Source: Paramacrobiotus metropolitanus (Eukaryota > Tardigrada > Eutardigrada > Parachela > Macrobiotidae). Taken from it: a DNA stretch of 64,000 bases. Position 1 is the first letter of the stretch, and each line of letters starts with the position of its first letter. This document shows, piece after piece, positions 26,997 through 37,739 of the stretch. The DNA is taken from positions 186,001 through 250,000 of the forward strand of contig NW_026570245.1 of NCBI RefSeq assembly GCF_019649055.1. The letters are read 5' to 3'. The translations under genes were made by a program, and so were the position numbers. The notes below the pieces were generated by a model that was not told the origin of the DNA, did no database searches, and worked only from the letters and a program-made list of their open reading frames with translations.

Positions 26997-28742
26997 TCAT
27001 TGCACTAACATTAACGTGGAGTCTGGGGTAAAAACCTGGGACCACATCCAAGAATGAGGAATTAACAATTCGCTAGAGTTGCAAATGCACGTGACATTTG
27101 GTAACATTATCTCTTGCGTTTGGATCGGACAACTTTTGTCTTTATTATCCCAGATGAGAATGATATAGGTGGCAATCAGACCCAACACCTACAAATGCAC
27201 CAACGAAATAAAAGGCCATGTGAAATTCACTCTTATCTGACCTACATTTCTGTTATAAAAGTATCAAGTAAGAATTTGCATATAGAGAGCTGTGTGATCT
27301 ACCAGTACAGTAGTGCTCCTGACATTAATACTACATTACTTCTTTTTTACCCAAAACATACTGTAATTACGGAGACTTTTATTGATCATTTTAGAAAACA
27401 AGTTTGACCAAAACCGTGAAAAAGCGCTCTACGGCCGTAGGACGCTTGTAACGTTTATTTGCACGTGAACCGCTACCACCAATACTGTACTAATACTTCC
27501 GTAGAAACTTGATTGTAACACGTACCGTCAGCACAAACTGGCGGTCCACCGAAATGCAATCGGCGAGATTTAAAGCCACAGTTGTGTTTTTAATTTTAGC
27601 TTGTTCCCGCATGAGAAGGCCATTGAGATCCTCCTGGTCAGTGATTTGTTCCTGTGCGTCTTCCAGTGTCGCCTCCATTCCTTGAGCCTGGTATACATAC
27701 GCAAATTTTAAAATCTTAGAGAAGTAAGCACACGTCGACATGTTGAAATTTTAGGATGCTTCTAACTAACCTGGTCGCAGCAAAATATCGAAGCACTCAC
27801 AATCATTACGATATAAGCCACACTAAAACCCAGAAACATTTCCAGTGCAAAACTCTGTACCCCAATTGTACCGCGCAGCTGCAAAAGGTCATACAACCAG
27901 TACAGAAACTCTCGGAAATACTGTAACCCCAGTGCCGTTCCATAAAGGTCAGCTAGCGCTAGAAATCGGCGTCGCAGTTTGGCACAATCGATCACAATCA
28001 AGCTGATGTCCGCTGCTTCGTGAAGGTTAAGGCGAAAGCGTCGAAAGGTCAACCCGCATAACGTGCACATTAGAATCAAGAACTGATTGTTGGCATACAC
28101 GCCAATCTGGGTTGCAAACATTAGGACGGTTACAAAGCGACAAAGATCGACATGAACCGTCATTCGCGGAGTTAACCATGACATTAACGGCGAGTAAATT
28201 ACCTCTTTGGAAAACAAAGTTTTTCCAGCTGTTAAAACCAAAATCTGCGTCCAAATTTGCGCTATCAAAGTGACGGTCAATAAGGTCACCAAAACTAGAA
28301 ACGCTACCCGATCCGATTTCTTAAGGTGTTTGTAAATCAAAGGCAGCAGTCTCCGCACTGCTTCCGCGCTTTCTGTAGACGCTTTTGAATAAAACAAAAT
28401 CTCCAATAAAAACAACGCATCCGCAAAGTAATAAATCCCAACTTTAGAGATCAGGTCTTCTAAGGTATTGACAGATGACGGAAATGGTCTGGAATACTTG
28501 CATGCGGTCCGAAAAGCGACAGCGCTGAAGAAGACAGCGAACCAGCACAAAGAAAGATACTGACAAACTCGGAGATATTTTTCGCCAAATCGGATAGAAA
28601 AGACATTCTTCCGTATGGAGAATGTGCCGAACACTTTGGCTACCAGAAGAGACGGTTGCAGAAGCGTCTCAAAGTATAGTTTGGATGTCAGCCATGCGTA
28701 TCGGCGCTTGCGACTTTTTTCCGACATCAGCGTAATATGCAT
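26997..28742 (-). CDS. Gustatory-receptor-like 7TM protein 1 (insect chemoreceptor superfamily)
   Basis: Probable ligand-gated chemoreceptor of the 7tm_7/Gr type. Exons: 28742-27771, 27687-27526, 27188-26997, all phase 0 (441 aa). Exon 1 carries six hydrophobic segments, among them FAVFFSAVAF, FLVLVTLLTVTLIAQIW and FLGFSVAYIVMIVSASIF. Exon 2 is the intracellular loop (AQGMEATLEDAQEQ to DRQFVL). Exon 3 begins with the last membrane segment VLGLIATYIILIWD, matching the Gr signature TYhhhhhQF except that QF is DN. A 50-residue tail follows with PNVTCICN, a glycosylation sequon next to two cysteines, unusual for this family. The ATG at 28742 is conserved in the neighbouring paralogue. Family assignment rests on topology and the TY motif. 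Confidence 0.75.
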
Positions 28743-29039
28743 TGTGAATAAAAGGTCAATCTGAGAATAAGCGGATCTTTGCAAAAGTTTAGAATTCTAA
28801 TGAACTTTATCGTAAAGCGGCAATTCACTAGTTTACGACTTTACGGTGTTCCGAATATTCACGTTTGTCGGTTTAACTGCACCAGGCGAGTGTGTACACT
28901 CGTATTGCGGATGTGGTGGTGGCTCCCGGGAGATATAGTTGTTCATGAATTTCATATTTGTTGTAGATCATCGTTACGTTTTTGTCAGTTAACAGGGGAA
29001 ACCTTTGCCAGAATGTAGTCAACTTAGTCGATCTTTACG

Positions 29040-29097
29040 CGAAAGCTGACAATATCGACAAATTACGAGTACCTATAACTGGCATTGTCAGCTTTCG
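29040..29097. repeat. 14-bp perfect inverted repeat upstream of receptor 1
   Basis: CGAAAGCTGACAAT at 29040-29053 is the exact reverse complement of ATTGTCAGCTTTCG at 29084-29097, with a 30-base spacer. The left arm alone recurs near 31849 upstream of receptor 2, in a flank that was duplicated with the gene. It may be a regulatory palindrome in the receptor promoter or an element remnant. Confidence 0.55.
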
Positions 29098-29683
29098 TGT
29101 AAACGTACTGCACCGTCAACGAACAGTGCGCTGCAGTACAGATATTGGGTTTACAGCTCGTGAAAACTGATGGTATGTCTCATCTTTGCGCCAGCAGGTT
29201 TATATAAATTATTGTTTATAATAAATACTGTTTTATCAGTAGGTAAGCACTAAGCACACTTAAAACGATGCCCTTTAGGACTTTCATGTCGCCGGCATGC
29301 ATAGCGCTGCAAAAAAAGGCAACTAATTCGCAAAGATACTGTTACGACCGCGCAACCGTACATCCATGTGTAACTCATGGATAGATGTGGCAGATAGACG
29401 TATCGATGATGGCGTAATCCTCCGGTTGAATATCGCTAAAGTTTTCGTCCAGTCTACGTACGTTGTATTTTAATAGCGTTAAACCGTGAAAAAATCGATT
29501 AGAAACACAATTATAATTGTAACCTAAACTGGAACAAAAAATGATCATCGTTTACTTTATCTCGAAACAGTGCTACCACCGGGATCTTGCAAACGGTATC
29601 ATTGCAACTGATTTTGATGTTTAAACCATAGAAGAAGGGGATGAGAACAGATTTAGAGACGTGTAATTACTACTCTAGAGTAA

Positions 29684-31543
29684 TCAGCCAGCGTTACAGA
29701 TGCACGTGATGTTTGGAAACATTAGATCCTGCGGTTGCACAGGACAGCTTTTATCTTTATTATCCCAGATGAGGATGATATAGGTGGCAATTAGGCCCAA
29801 CACCTACAAAGGCACCAAACAGATAAAACGTCATGCGCGAAATTTGATCGCATCTGACTTACATTTCTCTTAAAGATACTTCTACAGACGTACTTAAATA
29901 GAGCGTTCTAGTGCTCCGTACGGCACTATATATGATAATTATTCTCTTTTCGTCCAACACACAAGTACGAGCATATATGACAATGTACATGCCGGAATCC
30001 CGTTTATCAATGTACAAAAACCGTTCGGCGAAACCTTCTATACAAATAGTAGGCTTATAGCGTTTTATCAAGCGTTATTTGTACCGAATCATCAAGAGAA
30101 TATAGTTCAACCGTAAGCAAATAAACTACAAATGTTAGCGGTTTTTCTGACTGGCAAACAAGCACTGACGGTGAGTACTATTCCATTATACGAGCCGCTC
30201 GACAAGGGCCGGTTTAATAACTGATGTGCGCACGATTTTGCTATTGGCTATCACAAATACGGTATCACTAAACTAAAAACCGCATGCTTCGGCTTCATGT
30301 TAGTGTTGTATTACTTACCGTCAGTACAAATTGGCGATCCACCGAAATGCAACCGGCGAGATTCAGTGCCACAGTTGTGCTTTTAATTCTAGCTTGTTCC
30401 CGCATGAGGTCACTTATATGGTCTTGTTCAGTTAATTGTTCCTGTGCTTCTTCAACTGCCGCTTCCATTCCTTGAGCCTAGTATATATGTATACACGCAG
30501 ATTACGAATTCTTGAAAGAGCAAGTAAATTATAGATTATTCTATCATTTAAGGAGGCCTTTAGACTAACCTTGTCGCAGCAGAATATCGAAGAACTCACA
30601 ACCAAAACGACATACGCCACACTAAAACCGAGATACATCTCTATTGCCAGTTCCCCGGCGGCGACTGTACCGCGCAACTGCAAAAGGTCGTACAACCAGT
30701 ACATAAACTCTCGGACATACTGCAGCGCCAGTGCCGTTCCATAAAGGTCAGCTAGTGTCAAAAATCGGCGTCGTAACTTGGCGCAGTCGGTCACAATCCG
30801 GCTGATGTCCGCAGCTCGGAGCAAGCTGCTCCGAAAGCGGTGAAAGGTCAACCCGCATATAATGCATATCATAACCAAGAACTGATTGTTGGCATACATG
30901 CCCATCTGGTTGGCGAACATTACGACGGTTACGAAGCGGCAAATATTAATGCGAACCGTCATTCGTGGAGTTAACCATGACATTAACGGCGAGTGAATTA
31001 CGTCTTTTGAAATTAAAGGTTTTTCAGATGTCAAATTTAAAATCTGCAGCGAAATCTGCACGATCAAAGTGACTGTGAGTAAGATCGCTATAATGAGAAA
31101 CGCTATCCGGTCGGATTTCTTGAGGTGTTTGTAAACTAATGGAAGCAACCTCCGTACTGCTTCCGCGCTTTTTGTAGACGCATTCAAATAGAACACAATT
31201 TCCAGTACAAATAACGCATCGGCAACGTAATAAATCCCAATTTTCAAGATCAGGTCTTCTAAAGTATTGATAGCTGAAGGAAATGGTCGGGAATACTTGC
31301 ATGCGGTTCGAAAAGCGACAGCGCTGACCAAGACAGCACACCAGAAGAAAGAAAGTGATTTTCCACAAAGACCGCGATATTTTCCGCAGAATTGGATGGG
31401 AAAGACATTCTTCCGCATGTAGAATGTGCCGAACACTTTGGCCACCAGGATAGCCGGTTGCAAAGGGTCTCAAAGTACACTTTGGAGGTCAACCAGGAGT
31501 ATCGCCGCTTGGGGTTTTTTTCTGACATTAATGTAATATGCAT
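29684..31543 (-). pseudogene. Gustatory-receptor-like 7TM protein 2, frameshifted near the N-terminus
   Basis: Tandem paralogue of receptor 1, with exons equivalent to 31543-30570, 30477-30319 and 29803-29684. Splice sites and phases match the first copy. The conserved start MHITLMSEK is present, but one C is missing in the codons just after SKVYFETL (about 31466-31470). The remaining frame, from QPAILVAKVFGTF onward, is therefore shifted relative to the start. The rest is intact, including WLYDLLQLRG, FLGFSVAY-equivalent YLGFSVAYVVLVVSSS, and the last exon VLGLIATYIILIWD with PNITCICN and a shorter tail. Either this is a recent pseudogene, a downstream ATG is used (costing roughly 40 residues), or there is a base-call error. 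Confidence 0.7.
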
Positions 31544-32131
31544 TATGGAGTTGCGAAGCAGTTGTTTTAAAAAGGTCAGTTGCAATATGGCAATAAGCGG
31601 ATCATTAGAAACCTCTGAAATATCGATACTTCTATAGAATTTTGTCACGGTCCTGCATTTACGAGTATTTATGGTGCTTACAGTGTACGTACACCCTCGC
31701 TGGTTTAATTATACCAGACGGCACGGGATGGTCCCAGCTCCCTGGGGAGATGGAAGTTCATATTTGTTGTATATCTTTATTACACTTTTTGCCAACAAAA
31801 GAAAAAGCTTTTGCCGGAAAACCTAGTTAGTAAACCGACCTTTACTCGAAAGCTGACAATGGCTAAATGGCTACAAGCGTACACGCTTGTCGACAGTTCG
31901 ATCGATCCTGAACCTTCCCGTCAACGGCCCGGGCTTTGCAATGATGAAGTACGATTCGGGGAATTTGGCTGGATGCAGATCCTTTGTATCAACAAGTTCT
32001 CGTTAAGCACAAATAAAAAGCCAAGGCAAGAAAAAACGTTTCTACTAAACTGTAAGCACTTTGCGGATTTAACAACTGGAATAATATTATCGTACAGTAA
32101 TTAGACATTCTATGTTGCCAATCCACCGTAA

Positions 32132-33014
32132 TTACTGCCAGCGATGAACCGTAACCTCTTCAATAATTAAAAACGATGCTTCTCTCGAACTCTGCGTATT
32201 CGGCAATCCGGCATACCATCCTCCCACCGAGGTATCCATGCGGATGTGCATGGGAACATGTGGCAGCAGAGACGGATTATCGATAATGGCGAAGTTCTCC
32301 GGTTGATTGTCCTGAAAGTTCACGTACAACTTAACCTGCTGGTCATCCCACAGGATACGGAATTTATTGAAATTCGTCGCCAGACTGTTAGACAGGGTGA
32401 TATCAATTCCATCGTGCTGCGTATCCGACGTGCTGCTATACTGGTACGAAGAGCGCACCATAAAGGTCACGCGGTTCGGGAAATCCCCGCGGTAAAGCAG
32501 GTCGATCTGGTGGTCGCAGGGGTCATTCTTGCAGTCATCGGGGATCAGAGAGAGGCTGGCTGATACGCCGCGGCCCAGCGGCATCTGTACACTCCATTCT
32601 ACTTCGCCGTACTGGTAGGAAAACTTGCTTCGTGTGTCCACGCGAGCGGTGAGGAAGAGGTGGGGTGGTGTTGCATTGAACATCACCGGGGGGTTGGTTA
32701 GAAGGAACATTTTGTGCTCCTCTAAAAGCACACAAGGAAATAAGCTGTTTCAGTCCAGATGGCGATTTTTATAAGTATTTCTAATTAAACGCAAACTCAC
32801 TTTCCCAGACTTGCGTAGCGTCGTTTTGGATTAGCACCTGCTGCGCATTGACGGGGCCACCGCTGGTCAGCGTAGCTGTTTTAGCGTCGGCCACGTTCCA
32901 CTTGTTGACATCGATTATGTCATCTTCAAAACGATCAGCAAAGACTTCCACCCGTCCCCAGGCATCAATTCCCGTGACCAGAAAACATATCAAAATTACA
33001 GGAAATGCAAACAT
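32132..33014 (-). CDS. GH16-like protein without catalytic glutamates, copy 2 (secreted form), 267 aa
   Basis: Exons 33014-32801 and 32721-32132 join in phase (VWE/KEHKMFL) at the same intron position as copy 1. The ATG opens a clear signal peptide, FAFPVILICFLVTG, followed by WGRVEVFADRFEDD and NKWN. The second exon carries KFSYQYGEVEWSVQMP, LSLIPDDCKNDPC, FNKFRILWDDQQVKLYVN and SVGGWYAGLP, ending EEVTVHRWQ. The GH16 active-site motif EIDIE reads QIDLL, so both glutamates are absent while the aspartate is kept. Two cysteines precede it, as in the other copies. A secreted carbohydrate-binding (lectin-like) role is inferred, by analogy with the inactive GH16 domains of arthropod glucan-recognition proteins. 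Confidence 0.8.
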
Positions 33015-33533
33015 TGCCGAGCTTACAAGCTTTTTTTGGATTATTCGACAAAGCCACTAACTCCGACCGAAAATGATTTGGTGACAAGTTTGTCCAACAG
33101 GAGATGATAAAATTAAATTTTTAGAAAACCCTGGTGTGAAACAGAATTCAAGTTCGCATTTTATTACGGATGTTAGAAGTTTCAGCGTGCGATGCAGTGC
33201 AGCATTTCTGCATTCCATGTCAAATAAGCGACAGCGCAGAGCCCGACCTGGAATATCACCGACTGTGCTGCGCGAAATTATCTCACTATTGATAAAATTG
33301 TAATGACACACAATGGTATCAATCAAAGCGTTCTAAAACTTGTCAAAACTATCAGTGTTTTATTCATAATTTTATATAAACGTCTCAAGTACTCTACGAG
33401 CTTTATGCAATCATTTCAGTAATTTTCCAATGATTATCGTATCCAACACGCCGAAGGTAACGCGAAACACCAACAAACCGCATCGCTTCGTCCCAGTACA
33501 CATTATACATCATGCAACATCATTAAGTGTTCT
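33015..33533. other. Gap between uS14m stop and GH16-like copy 2 start
   Basis: AT-rich. It should contain the promoter and leader of copy 2 (minus strand, starting at 33014) and the 3' untranslated end of the ribosomal protein gene. No coding pattern is seen. Confidence 0.4.
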
Positions 33534-36000
33534 CTAATCAACATCCTCGGTATTAAACTGCTCCAGCGGCACATCCGACCCCGTCACCGGTCCCGACGGT
33601 ATGCCGTGGTTACGGTACACATAGCTCTCGCCGGTACGGTGCTTCTCATTGTAATTCGGCCGTCCGTACGCGCAAATCCCGTACTGGAAGCGTTTGGGCT
33701 CTTGCAGCACGGTCTCCCAGGGTTCCATCAGCAGATTGAAGCGTTTACGGTTCTGGCGTCGCTTGCGGGGTGTATTGCGCAGACGCGGCACGTTCTCGGG
33801 GAGGGGCGGTGGGTAGACGAAGGGCTGTTTGAAGATGTTCTGATTCAGCACCACCATGGGGAAGGCATGGCCGGACCAGTAGTATTTGTTCTCCAGTTCC
33901 GTGTAGTAGGTTCCCCGGCCGCCCTGCAGGGGATCCAAACTGGTGAGGGTGTCGTGGAGATCGGGTGCCATATTGTGGAAATATCTGCAATAACAGCCGC
34001 TTTTAAAATGGCTGACAGTGGAACATCACAATTTGCACAAACATTGCAACTAAAATATTATCCCTTCGACAATAGTTGCAGATAAACGCCCGTTCAAATA
34101 ATACACCTTAAAATAACACATCAAATTAAGGGCAATCATGAGACAAACATAGTAGAAACGAAGCACTCGTGTCAAAGGAAACGACGATTAGTTTACGATT
34201 CCATTAAAACAAAAATTCAAATCGAGTCCGTTGGACATTATACACTTAAATAACATACAAATTACGGGCAAACACGTAGCAAACATTTCAAAAAGAGATT
34301 AACTGTAAGTAAAAATGTGTTACAAGATTTCAATCAAACAGAAGCTATTTGTAAATCAGACGAGTATTCGGCATTAAAATTTATGTACGCATTTCCGTAC
34401 AGTAATTTCATTTACACAGAAAACCTTGCAAAAGAATTTGGAAAAACCCTTCCACCTGTAAACATTATCCAATAATGTGACAAACAGCCCGGAACCAGTA
34501 AAATCTGCCACGCATTGCAACTAAAAAATACAAATTCGCCAGCAAACACGGTGTACTCACGTTTTATCATTGCGATACATCCAGTTCGCCCGAATAACTC
34601 CCGACAGTCGGTTGTGATCAGCGATATCCCGCCACACAATCCGACTGAGCCGCCAGCGTTTGGCCAGACCCCGCGGACGACTGGTGAACATGCAACGATC
34701 GACGATACGCCTGTAATCGGTGTCCCGCACCATTTTCTCGATGTCTGTCTTGGCTTCTTCGTTCAGCTCCTTGGGCAGTGTCTTATCGGACCGGTATAGG
34801 AGCATTAGCATTTTGCGGGTCCGGAAATCCCGCTCGACGTACGCGCGTCGCTTCACATCACGCAACATTTTCCAGTCCTTCATACAATGACACACACATT
34901 AGTTAGGGAAAATTCAGAAAAATTATTTAACGCAAATGCTGACGTGCACGAAAAGTTCACTGAGGTCGATATACCGGAGATGTAATATAATCGTACATTA
35001 CGCTATTTCTACAATAATAATTACATTCATGATTCATATACCTGGGGTCCGGGATTAAAATTTCACCATACAAAACTTTATGCCTGAGATTTTAGAACTC
35101 ACCAGATGGTCAGATGGGGCGCGAAAATTGCTACTGATTTCTGCTTTATAAATATCGCTTTTAATTTTTCCGTTGTGACACGTATTCTGATGTTTAAATA
35201 GATCTGTAATAATGTACTCCATTAAATCCAGTAATCACAACATAATGGTTCGTCAAAAGTCAAAATCAATTTAATATTACTGTTTACAAGAGTTCAGACT
35301 TTAAGTATAAAAGAGAAATGTTATGTGCTGAGTATCACATATGCCCCTTACCTTATGTAAGGGGCATATGTATCACACTGGAATTAGTCTTATAGCTATA
35401 ATTTTCGAAAACATCAGATTTATCAATACAGCAACCATCAAAGCTTAATTTTCTCCAGGGAAAATTTTCAATCAATTTCAGCTATAACTATGGCGGCTAT
35501 TTTCTGTTCTAGCTGAATATTGTGCCTTTTTTATTTTCAGGCCTTCTTTTCCTCTTTATTTTTTTAGCATTTGCACTTTGCAGCATCTGGTTGCACTTGC
35601 AAGAATCCGACAACGACGCCAAGTCACATACCTGCCAATGATGGCTAGCATGGGGTCGATAGCTGAGCACGGAGTTCCTGTCAATCGTCCAGTCGATATT
35701 GGCCTTCCAGTCGACGAACGGCGCCGGAATATAATGCTTGTGGATGGGTCGCGGGTGCTTCCGTTTATTCGTCCCACGCGGATTATGGCCCGGATGAACG
35801 GGAGCAAGGGCGGGGTTGGCCGCTGCAGCGGCGGCGGCCACGGCCGCGGCCGACGGAACCACTAGGCCCGATTTCTTCACTGATATCTTCTTCTGGGGGA
35901 TCTTCTCGCCCAGGAGGAAGGAGCTCACGGAGAACTGTCGCTGAACCAGCGACATCAGGGGGAATAACGGACGACGGAATAAGTCCATGGTGAACACCAT
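33534..36000 (-). CDS. MRPS14: Mitochondrial ribosomal protein uS14m with large N- and C-terminal extensions, 378 aa
   Basis: Component of the small mitoribosomal subunit. Exons 36000-35632, 34877-34561 and 33984-33534 join in phases 0 and 2 (1,137 nt). Residues 124-222 are the S14 domain: DWKMLRDVKRR, LPKELNEEA, DRCMFTSRPRGLAKRWRLSR and IADHNRLSGVIRANW. Animal uS14m normally ends at that tryptophan and is about 128 aa in human. Here 123 residues precede it: a presequence-like start MDLFRRPLFPLMSLVQRQ, a poly-alanine run, then a His/Pro/Trp-rich part. About 155 residues follow it, including YYWSGHAFPMVVLNQN and LRNTPRKRRQNRKRFNLL, with no family I recognise. The exon 2 acceptor has a nearby CTAACTAAT branch-like sequence. 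The alternative is separate genes or isoforms, because exon 2 has an ATG at 34882 and exon 3 an ATG near its start. Confidence 0.85.
35337..35371. repeat. Perfect 15-bp inverted repeat with 5-nt loop in the uS14m intron
   Basis: Arms 35337-35351 and 35357-35371 (core CATATGCCCCTTAC / GTAAGGGGCATATG) flank the loop CTTAT. The hexamer TATCAC occurs as a direct repeat on either side, like a short target-site duplication. It lies in the 35631-34878 intron. Confidence 0.75.
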
Positions 36001-36470
36001 CGGAGTAAATAATCAAAGCAAAGTCCACGAAAACATTTCACATTTCCCAAACAAAACTCAGGATGTTGCGAAGCGAAGTGCAGTTTTCGTAAACGAAGAA
36101 ATCTGAACGAAAACTGAAAACCAGATAAATTTTTCACCAGCCGCAGCGAAACTTGACAATTCGTTCAACCATCACCTAATGGCGGTATGCGCACTCCGCC
36201 GCCCGCACACGCATTGATTTGCTTCCTTTTTATTCTTATGAACTGCCCAATCCAGATAAAATATCCCGTATTATTATACTTTTATCGTTTATGCCATTTT
36301 AAAAATTGCACAAATATATCATGATTTCGAAGTGGATGCATTACTGGAATTCAGAAGCGGTAAAAATGATACAATGCATTTTTCGCTCCATTTGATGTAT
36401 TTCTAACAAAATCAACAGAATAGTCGTATAATCAGTAACCCGTTCCGAAATATTTAGCAAACAATATTTA

Positions 36471-37739
36471 TCATTTTTTCGATGTCCCAAATCCCGAAAA
36501 GCCCATCATAGCCGCCATATCGGGATCCATCCCGTCCCCATCCTCTCCGGAATCCTGAATTTCGGCTTTCCTTTTCTTTTCCTGCTTTTTTTCCCGCTTG
36601 TATTCTCGGTATTTTTCTTCTTCCTCACGCAGTTCTTTCATTTTCTCTTCAAAATCATACTCTTGTTTCTTTTCTTCCATCTTTTCTTTGTTACGGGCAA
36701 AGCGGGCCTTCACTTGATCCACTGTTGAGCGCTCGGTTTTCATGCTGAAGCCCATATTTTTCTGATCTGAAATTATATTAATAAGAAATCTCATTAATTT
36801 CACAAGTTTTACGGAAGTACAGATAGGTAGTTATTTCATGCATCTCTCCTGAATAATATATCTACCGGTATACAGGAAATTTTAAAAGAACTAAAGCAAA
36901 ACTCAATACACGGAAAAAAAGGCAGAAATCGATACGGTTTCTGCAAAATCCGTCGATAAAGTTTTGTTCTGGGAGAAAAATAAATGATGCGTGTGAAATA
37001 GTTATTATTTTCAGTAATTTACTCATTGTACATTTGTACGGATGGTTAAAAAATGGATACAATACCATTAACTCACTGCCATTAAGAAATAATTAAACCA
37101 GGAAACCAAAGCATTCTAAAACCGTACAGAGAATTTAACATAAATAATTTACCAATAATTAATTTTAATATATTCGATCGTATAATTTAATTATTTTTAA
37201 GCAGTGATATAATACAGTCGTACTTGAAATTCTGAAATTATGACAAACGATACTGCAACGCACTTTGACAGAAATGTTAATAGTCCTAAAAAACTGAATG
37301 CTGCTAACTTTTAGCTAATAAATAAAACAAGTAAATACTGATCAATGCGCATCAACTGGTCCTAAGTTCCTAATAAAAAAACCTAAGACTATTGACTGTG
37401 TTGATCAATATCTCGTATAGTCTTACGCTTTTTTCCGTTAATATGGTCCAGATAGTTGATGGAGTCCTTAATTACACAATCGCACACTTCGCAATAAAAT
37501 CCTCCAGCCTGATTGAGGGGAGTAGTGGAAGTGATGATAACGGATTTGCCCACACGAGATTCGAGATCGACGCGTTCTTCGCGAGCGCGCAGAAGCTCCT
37601 TCTTCGCTTTCTTGCGAGGCTTTTCATCTTCGAGCTCCTGTTGTCGGGCTTCTTCATCGCGTTCCCGCATCCGCCTCTCGATCTCGTCGGAATCCCATCT
37701 GCGACGGTGATCTTCGGGTCGCGCTTGAGGATGCGACAT
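36471..37739 (-). CDS. ZMAT2: ZMAT2/Snu23 zinc-finger spliceosomal protein, two exons, 202 aa
   Basis: U4/U6.U5 tri-snRNP and pre-catalytic spliceosome protein that helps position the 5' splice site; nuclear. Exons 37739-37427 and 36766-36471 are joined by a phase-1 GT-AG intron (609 nt), against about 199 aa in human. Seen features: RRRWDSDE near the N-terminus, a charged region with [33 protein letters not shown], and the matrin-type C2H2 finger [23 protein letters not shown] (residues about 86-108). Then come [19 protein letters not shown], a long Glu/Lys/Arg helix ([21 protein letters not shown]) and the conserved C-terminus [12 protein letters not shown]. The start is MSHPQ at 37739; upstream in-frame codons to 37793 look like leader. 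It lies 470 bases upstream of uS14m on the same strand. Confidence 0.95.
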
